Assembly (NCBI GenBank): GCA_025267735.1
Contig: CM046299.1
Location: 31,325,987-31,389,986 of the forward strand
From: Mactra quadrangularis
Taxonomy: Eukaryota; Mollusca; Bivalvia; Venerida; Mactridae
Reading direction: 5' to 3'
DNA: 64,000 nt
The notes under the pieces are model-generated. The model was not told the DNA's origin and made no database searches. It was given only the letters and a program-made list of their open reading frames with translations. This document shows positions 30,501-42,500 of this stretch, one piece after another; position 1 is the first letter of the stretch; each line of letters begins with the position of its first letter. Position numbers and translations under genes: made by a program.

Positions 30501-33500
30501 TTTCCAATTTTCCAATATCACAATAGCAATTGTGTCATTCCCTTTAATTCTTATTTGCAATTTTGGTTATATCTCTATTAATTTGTTTATACTTACTTGC
30601 ATTTCTTTTAACTAGCCCTAAAAACTAATGATTGAGATGATGGTGTTCAATTATTTGGCCAACTAAGGACAGTTGAAACAAATACAAGACATTCCATGAT
30701 TAGAAAATGAGATTGCTTAAGGGACAACCGAGTAAAAGAAAAGTAAAGAAAACAATAATTGAAATAAGCAATTACTTTTTTGAGCAGTGGTTTATACAAT
30801 CACAGCCAAACCAAACAAAATGCAATGTGTTAATTGATTAAACCTTTGAATCTCTCATGAATACTAAAACAGACAGGAAACCTTTTTAGCTCATATTTCA
30901 TACACTTTGTAACTAATGAGAATTTTTATATAAAGACATAAACTTATAAATACAAACAGGTATAGAATGGTTTCTCCATAACTGAGGATGAGCAGAAAAC
31001 ATTTGGTACATTTTCTACAGAAACAATACTACAAGAACTTAAACACAAAACCTTTAAGATTACATATTTTAACCAAATGTGCAGCAATTTTCCATGGTCA
31101 TTTGACTACTGGTATATTTATATGTATATATCAGTTGCCTGATGATGTAAAATTTAACATTACACTATTGGACTATGGAAAATACGTAAATTAATGGATC
31201 TTTACGATAGCCTTTGAAAGTGTAGGCCACCAATCTGAAAATTTATTTGAGCAATGTCAGGTCTGACTTTCGTGTTGAACTGACATACCTCATTAAATAT
31301 TAAGATACAAGTTCTTGCAAAACAGATTATTATATGTAATATATGATTATTTGCTTTATTATTTTACAAATAATCTAAACAATTGCATTAAGAGTGATAA
31401 CACACCATGATTCAACATATAGATTTGACCATTGATAACCAGTATACATTGAAAATGTGTTATTTTGGTAGCCATTTTGAATTTTTGGTCATATTGGGTT
31501 GTTTAAATTAGTTTTGACTTCATATTTGAACTAATTACCCTAACAAACTTATAAATTGACATAATGTTGGCATGATTCAACACATTGTATGCCAGGATAA
31601 GTAATTACCGAATATGCTAAAACAAACTAGGTTTAATTTGGCAGCCATTTTGAATTTCTCGCCATTTTGGTTTCTTAAATTAACTTCATATTTGAATTCA
31701 GCACCTAAGAAACCTATAGCTAGACATATTGCAGGCATGATTCAACATATTAAATGTCTAGGATAAATAAACTCCCGAATATGCTTGTACTATGGTTATT
31801 TTGGCAGCCATTTTGAATTTTCAGCCATATTGGTTTGATTATTTTTGTTTTTGACTTCATATTTGAACTCAGCACCTTAATAAATCTATAAAATGACATA
31901 CTGCAGTCCAATACCATACAACTTATTGCAATTAAATGTTAAAAAACTGGTAATTTATGTGAAAATGGGCGTGGCCAACCTTCAGAGGGTATGTACAGGG
32001 GGGTTAATGGGGTCAGAAATTAAAAAGATATGCCTTTCCTTACATGTCAGTACATGTAGCATTTTTTAAACAGGGTCCCATAAAAAAGTCAAATTAACAA
32101 CCCCCCCTAATACAAGAGCTCACATACAAGTCACATTCTTGACTGGAGGGCTATCCAAAGCAAAGATTTCAAGAACCTAGGTACAACCATTGGCAAGTTA
32201 TCACCAACACAAACTTTCCAATATGAACTTCCAGTGACCTTGACCTTTGACACCAGGGCCTCAGAACCAATAGGGCACAGCCCTGACCCATGGGCTATCC
32301 ACACATAAAATTTGGTGAACCTGGGTGAAGCTGTTGTAGAGTTATCCACTCAACAAAGTTTTCTATATGATGTCCGAGTGACCTAGACCTTTGACCCCTG
32401 GGCCACAGATTCAAAAGGGCACATATCGTCGGAGGCCCTAATTTCGTCACTGACCTAATTTCGTCACCCCACCTTGAATACATAAAGCATTGAGCAATAC
32501 TAAAATTTAGGTAATATTATTAATAAACTCACTAAAATAAGCTTAGATTCTTGTTTTTAGCAAGAAATCTAAACATAGGGCGGAGCAACATTGTGGGCGG
32601 AGCCAAACCTGCACTGATTATGATTTTACACAACCGGTAAACATGTCAATATTTAAAATGGTGGAATTTCGATAATTTTGTCATAAAATTGTTGAAGAAA
32701 CAACACAGATAGAAGGTAAAAGATCTAAATATTGTATATATATAAATAAACGGAGATTTGCTTCACAAAGATGAAGGAAAAAAATATTTTTATTTTGCAG
32801 TGTTGACTTTTGGTCCTGCTTAAACAGTCGTCTGCATTTATACCCAGCCCCATCACATTGTTTTTACTAACGTTATTTGACAGAATAAACCCTTGAAAAG
32901 TTGATGGAATAAAAGCTTGATGATTCATTTACATATTTTAAAAATAAAAAAAACAGTTAAAAATTACAAATTTTACATTGTATTCATTCATTTCCTTAAG
33001 GTGACAAAATATGGTCTCCCCAGGATACTTGACACAAGGGCTATACACATTTAAAATTTGGTAAACTTAGTAAATCAGTAATTGAGTTATCATCTAGACA
33101 ATGTTTTTCAATAAAAAGTCTCAGCAACATTAATCTTCGACCCTGGAACCTCAAAACCAAAAGGGCACACCCTTTACACAAAGGCTATCCACACATAAAA
33201 TTTGGTGAACCTAAGTGACTCTGTTGTCGAGTTATTGTCTGCACAAAATTTTCCGATATAAATCCCAGTGACCTTGACCTTTGAGCCCGAGCTCCAGAAC
33301 CAGAAGGGCACACACTTTACACAAAGGCTATCTACACATAAAATTTAGTGAACATAGGTACAGTCATTGTTGAGTTATCGCTGGAAAAAGTTTTCATATT
33401 TTAAGTCTTAGTGACCTTGACCTTTGACCCTGGGGTCTCAAAATCAAAAGGGCACACCCTCTACCTAAGGGCTATCCAAACATAAAATTTGGTGAATCTA

Positions 33501-36500
33501 AGTGAATTGGTTGTTGAGTTATTGTCCAGACAAAGGTTTTTCCATATATCAAGTCCCAGTGACCTTGACCTTTGACCCTGGGTCTCAAAACCAATAGGGC
33601 ACATCATTGACACAAGGGCTACTCTCACATAAAATTTGGTGAACCAAGGAATAGTCTGTTTGAGTTATTGTCTGGACAAAGTTTTCATATTTTAAGTCCC
33701 AGTGACTTCAAACAGCCATATAAAAATAATGCTTAAATTGGTGGTTTTAAATGTCATTTCAAGAATTATAAATAATATAAAGACATAATGAGTCACATTA
33801 TCTGACAAGCATATATACCTTATTAATTCTTGCAAATTGTGACTCTTGAAAACTATTTTTTGAGTCTTGAAAAGTTTGTCCAATAAGTCATTGACTCTTG
33901 ACAAGTTTAGATAAATATTGAATAAGTCTTGTAATTTCTTAGGTTGCATCCAATAATAAACATAGTTTGTATTATCATTCAGACAGACAGAATTTCAGTC
34001 CCTGTCTGCCTGTATGACTGATAGATTTTGATGTCTTAGGCATCGACTTCAAGGTCATAGAAGACAAGCCTGATTTTATATTTTGTTGTATCTTTTAGGA
34101 GCATAAAACTAAGAATAGCATAGTTAAGAACATGCAAAATTGAAAATTTAAAACACAACATTATAAAACATGCCAGTCACCGAGATCATAATAATACAAT
34201 TACAATGTAAGGTCCCTAAATATAGACAAGACTTGGCCTAAGTTGTAAAAATTGCATCTTCCAATCATAACAAGGCTGTAGAAATATCGTTAATTGCTTC
34301 AAGTCAAGGTTATTTAAAGTTTTCTTTATACAAAACTCACATGATGATGTCTAAGGTAGTATTATTGATTCAGGTAAAATCTTATTGCTCTGCACTGGGA
34401 CTCATTGTGTTCAAGCATGTGACTTCTAACAACTCATATAAGAAATCTAGATAAATCATGGATCCAGAAAAGTTTACTTTGTTTTTTAGCCTTATATTTG
34501 ATAGTTACCTGTGTGAGACAGAGGCCAGAAAAGCTGTAGACAATTTTCTGACATTACTTGATGGATCTGAAGACCATAGTGGAATAAATTTAGGTAAAAA
34601 TGATCCACACATCTTGGTTAGTATCTATAAAAGAAAAAGTATGTAGTATATAACCAACACAAACAGGACATTTACTTGTGACAGCACAAAATTACAAGTT
34701 GTCTGGGACAACCACTTTTAATACTGACAACTAAACATTTCTTCTGCATAACCAAAAACACTAATAATATAGTTTATTATATGCTTTCCAGTGGAATACA
34801 GGGATTTATTGGTGAAATGAAATGAATATATGAAATGAATATGAAAATAAATTTGTTAATTTTCACTGTTTGGATGCACTGTTCTGGTGACATATCATAC
34901 TTCAACTTTAGAAAAAGCCAGTTTGAAGCATATATTGAACAGAAAATTAGTTTATTTCAGTGTAAGATCTATTTATTTCATTAATGAGATAAAAATCGAT
35001 CTTACGCCGAAATAAACAAATATCCTCTATGTACTTGAACGATCATTGCCTTAACCTACTAGACCAAAATCTTGGACTAGGCTAGAAAAATCTTACTACT
35101 TTCTTACAGCTGAACTAGTTGATAGTTTTACCCTTTAATATTAAACAATAAATCAGGTTAGTACTGGTGATATTTTCAGGTGATAACCACTTGTAGGTAA
35201 AATAACTTGTTAGGACAACTACTTTCATAATCATTATTTCTGATTGAGTGGCAGCCATTTTGAAATGTACACAGATGATTAATGTTGGTAACATATATGT
35301 TTATTCAAGTTAATGTGTATTATACACTGTATACAAGATGTACGTCATAATAGATCAATAATTTTTATATAAGCAAACTATTTCTTCTTCTTTAAAACTG
35401 AGAGATTATGTCAGAAATTACAATAATAAATATAGTAAATTGATAGACCTCACTGTAATAACCACAGCATAAATATACCAACCACTTACACACATTTTTA
35501 TAGGGATATTTAAAATAAAGTAAATATATATAGCTACCTGATTTTGTTCAGAAGCTGTTTCCAGAGCCGTACAGAATCTATCCACTACAGTATTAACTAA
35601 TGAGGAGAAGTTCTTGTCCTGTTGAAAAATTGACAGTCTCTCTACTGTACATAAACCACTTAATATTGATACCTATAAAATAACCACACAAGAATAGTGA
35701 GGCATACAAGTAATGAAAATCCATAAAACATTTTGCTTCATTCCACCCAAGTGTAAATAAGCACCTGTGAAGGTGCTTTTATTATGTTGCACAAGTTGTC
35801 CATTGCACAATAAATCAAAAAGAAATTTAAGATGCTTGGTAGATAAATATGATAGTACAATGACAAGCAGCCATATTTTCCTGGATATGAGGGCAATATT
35901 CTGCATTTTGACAAACAAACAAAATGATGAAAATTCACAAAAATATCACTAAAATATCCAATAAACAAGTTATTTTCTGGAACTACTGTGACTATTCACT
36001 GTTTTATTTCAATTAGCAACAAGATCAGAATGTTTCTGTAAATACATCAGTAAAGTCTTTAAAAAAGATTATTCAAAACTTTTTTTTATAATTGTCCAAC
36101 TTATCTTTTCCTCACAATTAAGGAAATTATCAAATTGAATTCAGGTTTGAAAGGCAAACATCTAAAAAACACTGTGACTACAGATTATACAAGTAAATAT
36201 AAGGTCTGTGAACCTGTTACAACAATAAACCTTAAACTTAAACTTGTTTTATTTTCTTAAACGCCTATTTCTACGTTAAAAAAACATATTCAATGGCGTT
36301 TTACAATTACAACACATTTTAAACATAGTTACAATGTATACATGATTAACTATTGAAAATATCTTTGAAATAAATGGGTTTTTAGTCTTTTTTTGAAAAC
36401 ATCAATAGAATTACATTGTCTCAACCCGAGAGGGATACAAACCTTGATACAAGTACTTTAATAAATGTATAGAGATTGGAGTCATATTATATATATAATG

Positions 36501-39500
36501 TTGACACAGTTTTTTAATCTTCAACTAATGAAATTTATTACTGGTTTGTCTTGTCTTTGATTTGATGCAGTCCTCAGTCAATTCAACAGAGAACTACGTT
36601 AATAAAACAACATAAAACAGTCACCAATATTAAAGTAATATCAGACTAAAGACTGCAAGAATGTTGTAACTTACAGATCAATACCTTATAATAATACCAT
36701 AAATTAAGTTTTATCTTACCATTATTTCTAACTTGGCTGTAAATACAGTAGATAACCAATCAGATTTGATGATACAAGTCAAACAACCAATTAAATCATG
36801 GATATAATCACATGATGAATCTATATCACATATAGTGTCAGTCAACAGCTGTAAATAAATGATATCATTAATATACACTACCATCCATAATTGAGCGTAC
36901 ACTTAAAAATAACCATTCACATACCCAGAGGCTATCAAGATTCTCTATCTAGCCTCTGGCGCCACACTGTCTATTTCAGAAATGAAACATCAATCAAAAG
37001 GCTTTTGCAACAAGTGCCACTGGTGATTAACCTATCAACCAATCAAATTGTCGCTTAAATAGCAGAAATACAACTTGTCAACCATGTAACATACATGGCA
37101 AGTATCAGCTATGGTTATTTAAAAAAGAGTTTTTGACTTTATCAACAGACTTTGCAGTGAGCCTCAAAAAAAGAAGATCCCAGACCCAGTATTTGATCAA
37201 TCTTGGTTTGATGGATTCAAGAAGAGAAACCCTGGACTATCATTATACAATGCAAGCCTCAGACATTATCAGTGGCTTGAGCAAATGTACATCAGATAGT
37301 GTTCTTAACATTATATCACAGCTCTTAACAGTCAAATGGACACAAATGGACAAAGTGATATACCAGAGAAAATCTGGAGCATTGATGAGACTGGTATAGC
37401 CATGGAACACATCCCTAGTAATGTTCTTTGTGAAAAAGGGAACACTTCACAAGCAATAACATCTAGCAGAGGTAAAACTGTAACAATTATTGAGGTGGAA
37501 ATGCTGATGGAACAAGCCTTTCACTGTTTTATGTCTTCCTCAGTAAGAGGTGGCAAGTTGAGTTATTGGCTGGAAGCAGTCCTGGATCAGCAGGCACCAT
37601 GAGTGATAGTGGATGGTCCAATTCCACAGTATTTATGACTTACCTTGAGAAGCTTTTTTTTAACATTTCTAAACAAAAGGGTTGATATCAAAATAGACAT
37701 ACCACGGTAATTTTTTTCTATGACACATTAACCTTTTTGAATGATGTTTTTTCTAATTTTCCATGACTTTTCCATGATATTTCCCCTAAAATCAAAATTC
37801 CAAGACTTTTCCAGATAAATCTCATTTTCCATTTTTCATGTTTGCATGAGCCCTGTCTACCATTATATATTAATTTATAAAAACCTAAATGTTTCACAAT
37901 AGAACAAAATAAAGTTGTATCAACTCAAACATCTGTAATACCATAATACACACCTGAACAGTTGACTGCTTTAAGAGAATCCTTCCAGGTTCAGTTGCTT
38001 TCTTTGTACATAATATTTCATGTAAGCATTTCCATACTGCACATATATTAGGACCTGACAGGTTTTCACTGAAAATAAATACATTATAATATGAGCAATG
38101 GCCTTGTGATGAGGCAATGTCCTCTCAGACAAAGAAATGCCCAGTTAAATCTTCACCAGGGGCACAGCTTATACTAATAAGCAAGAAATGTACTGACCAT
38201 TGCTTCAACCCAGGTATAACGGAAATGAAATACTCCCCAGGTAAATTGATATCAGGACCCTGATGTCTAGGAGTAATAGATGTAAAGTACCAGAGCATAC
38301 AACAGTATAGGCAACTATAAATTACTATTTCTACTAACTTAAAAAATACCAGTCAACCTTATGTCACTACAAATTGACCTGTATGTTCTTGAAATTTGTA
38401 ACACATCAAGAATTTCGGAAAAGTAAAAACATTGGCACTCAATCAAGTAGTTTTAAATTGATTTCACATTAGTTAAACATTGACATAGACTCAACATCTA
38501 CATAAACTCTCTACACAGCTGGTCTGGTTGTGTGATGTCAAATGTTTCCATGCAGAGTAAAATTAATGCATTTCTATACTTAGTTGACCCTTTACTTAAA
38601 GCAGATTTTACATTAACAATATTAATGCCCCAAAATACTCAAACAGACTCAATTAAATTATTGATGTATTTTTTTATAAAGTTAGACCTATAGTATAATT
38701 TGCCAAAATAATATAAATAAGACTACAATTATGCTCAAAAAAGTCAACAGGTTTGGTCCATTACAATTGTAGAGGGGTGCTGATGGTAGCAGCTGACCCA
38801 AATTTATTTCCAGGCTTACTTACTTGAGAATACATTGTAGTTAGATGTTGTTTTAGTTCTAAGCCTAATTCACCCCCCCCCCCCAAAATGAAACTATAAA
38901 CATGCATAAAAAGTCAATTGGTTTGGTCCATTTAAGTTTTATATTGGTGCTCATCCTAAAATTCTCCTTCTAGCTAAAAGTCAACAGGTTAGATTCGTTA
39001 TAATTTAGAAACATTCTGATCCATTTTAGGCTAATTTAAGTGAAGTTGGATGTTGAAAGTCTATAGCCTAGTGTACCCAGTTTTTAATACTATTTTATAC
39101 ATCAAAAAGTCAGCAGGTTTAGTCAATTATAATTTTAGAGAGGTGCTGATGATTGGTATTATTCTGACAATATCTCCAAGTGTTTTACAGTAAAATAATA
39201 CCAAAAGCAAATGAACTTTGATTTTACTGTTACATTTATGAAGGTTAATACCTCTTCACCCCTACATCAAACTAGTTTTAAAGTCAATTGACTTTGTATA
39301 TTAACTTCATAGAGCTACTTAATATTTGACTACATAAGGTATTAAGTGACTATTGTGACAAATAAGCACTATTAAGTAATGATTTTCTATATTACCTTCA
39401 AATGTTTAGTAAGAAAGTCCATATAGTCTTTTTTTACTTTGGTAAAACTATGCCTTTAAAACCAAAAAAATTTGTTTGCACACTTGCTTTTTTGACAAAA

Positions 39501-42500
39501 TTCTTAGAACACAGAATCAATTTGTTGACATATGATCAATCAGTTGAGGTCTTATGATCCAACTGTCAGACAATAACAAGTGATCATCCCACAATTAATG
39601 TGCAAACTTAATTATGGTGATTATTTTAAATCTCAAAGGGACAGTGAGGCAGATAAAAGAGCAGGGTGCATAAAAGGGCAAATGTTTCACATGTACTATT
39701 TCGGCATAGGTATTAAAAGGGAGCAAAGAAGTTTAGGGAAGAAAGAAAGTTGGCAGGTTGCAGCGACCTGATATACTGCTATAAAATAACCACTACTAAA
39801 CCTACACATACAAATTGTATTACAATTAGCTTGAGAAAAACATAATTAACGCTTACTGTTTTTTATTGATGAGAATTCCAGTTAAAACATCCAATAAAAC
39901 TTGTTCTTTATTTGGAAAGTAAAGATCAGAAGATTTCCAACAATATCTCAGAAGTTGAAGACGTTCTTCTAGTTCTAATGATTTACCTTTTATTTGAGCA
40001 TAGAAATCTAAAAATAAAAATACAACAAAAGTCAACAACAAAAGTTATGTTAAATACTGTTAGTATCTCTGATATTCCTTTCATAAGATCATAGATCTAA
40101 ATATGTAATTGCAACACAGAAATTTCAATGGTCCTTTGTGACCTCAAGTGTTGGTACAAAATCTAGCTTAAAGTTTTGCTTGGAATACAGGTGCTGCATA
40201 AATGACAATGATTACTGTAATCTAATTACATGTATGAGTACCAGAATCTAATTGACATAATCAATTTATGACATAGATGTATTATTATATATTCAAAAGG
40301 ATGTAGGAACAGATGTTCAGAGGTAGGACACACACTTTTATTATCAGTATGATCATGATGAAATGGTCTAATAGTTGTGCTATAAATTAAAGGCAGTGGC
40401 TAGAGTTACGGCACTGTAACTCTAGACCCAGGGTCTAGAGTAGGAACTGCAGACAATCCTTGCAAGGACAGACCAGAGTTACAGAAGACATATCATGAGT
40501 ATGTTTCAAATTTTAAACACCAGTAAACTAGTTTATATTCATTATAACTCAAAATAAACAAACACATACCGTCACGACTTATCCTACTGTCATTTAAACG
40601 CGTCATTTTGGGTATATATAATAAACTAACCGAATGTTTAATATACGGTGATATGAAAGTGTCACATACTTAGTTTACTTGAACAATAAGTTAAGGAGTT
40701 GGAATATAATTTGGACAGATTAAATATAATTTGGACAGAATTAAAACAAAATATTTTAAGAAATAGACGATTTCATAAGTGATTTTTATATTAAAAAAAT
40801 CTGCAATTGTCTTAACTGAAGAAAATCAGTGATTTTTGAATGCAAGACGACAAATATTTTTTGCACAAAATCAAGAGCAAAATGTCTTTAATTTGATGTA
40901 AACATAAATAAATGTTCTATTAGCACATTTTCTTGTTAAAAATCAGCGATTTTCAACAAAAGCATTGGTCAATATGAAAATCTCGGCTATTTTCACAATG
41001 TATTGCAGTCAAATGAATATTTTTTACCTATGGTCCTGTTTTTTTGTGTGAAATAAACGAATCTTAATTGAAAATTTCAGCAATTTTTCCACAAGATAAC
41101 CACCAAGTTTTGTGTAAATATTGCTGACTTTTGGTTATAAATGAGTAATTTCTAACATATGATCGTCAACATTCGTAAAAATTTCAAAGATTTGGTCTAG
41201 AATGACAAATTGTATTACTTTTTTCACAAAGGCATCTACTTTTTTATAATTAAATTGCCATTTTTCCACATATTCTAAGCACTTTTTTCTCAAGCAAAAT
41301 TTCCATTTTTTGTTCACGAGAAATTGGGCAATTTACATGATACCCAAATCGCCGATTTTCTTTCAATTAACACAATTGCATTTTTTTTCACAATTAAAAA
41401 TTGCTCAAGAAAGCGTCTATTTCTTATAAAACTTGCTTTCAATTCCGTCCAATATCCTCCAGTCATATGTTTTGACGCTCACGAGTTTCAATGCCATATT
41501 TATTTTGATCATACTAGAGACAAATGAAATCTCGTATGACGTCATGGATAGTGTGGCTACACTTTGCATTTATGATGAATGTGCTTAATGTTTAAAATTT
41601 AAAAAAAAGAGATGCACTTATAAAATATCAAAGTTTACTTCTATTGTTGTTAATTTTCCATTATATTACTAATGCAAAATTGTCCAACATTTTTGCATAT
41701 CGATTTTTTTGCAATTGAGCTTGAGAATTTTTTTCATTCTCTTAGTCGATTACACACATCTATTTTTTAGAAACCATGCAATAGGCATGTGATTAAAATG
41801 TGTTTCACCGTAAAAAAATCACCCTTAAGTAAGCTGAACTCCTTATATTGTCCACGAACGCTAGTCAGATTTTAATTGCTTGACCATCATATATGTTCAT
41901 TTGATTCAATGCTTTAAAAATATGTGTTATTCAAAATTTTACTTCATTAACCCTTTACTGGTTGCCACAAGTGTGAAAAGTAGCCATTTTTTCACCATTA
42001 CACATTATTAATTATCATACAGATATGCAACTTGGCCAAGTTATTACCTGGGTGAATGTCTTTCAGAAAAACCAAGTTGAGCCCTGATCCCCGTTACCAT
42101 GGCAATGCTGGGGCGGAGCAAAAACGGCAAAAAATGCAATTTTCGCTCTCTTTCCACCCCACATTTGCACTTCAAACAGTAATATTTTCCAAAATTGAGG
42201 TCTAAAGTGCCAGGTCTTTTCAGATACTGAAAACGTGTTTTCTTATCAGCATTTGGCGCCATTTCTCTGCACCCAATGACCCTGATTTTTTTTCGGGCAC
42301 ATCCCCCCTTCGGAACCCCCCTGAAACATCTTTTAGTGAGGGAGGCGCGCCAAAAGAAACTCATTTTTGGGGGACAACTATCCTTAAGTGAAATTCACTT
42401 ATTCCAGTTAAAAAACACCATTTTCAAGACTGTGGCAGCCAATTTTGAGGGGGGGTCTAGACACGTAAAAATGCGGGATTGAGCGGTTAAGGGTAAAAGC

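Larger units (their letters stand above)
33938..36719. other. URB2 introns, otherwise featureless
   Basis: Apart from exon 5 and the open frame at 34458, I see AT-rich sequence without clear repeats. Confidence 0.3.
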
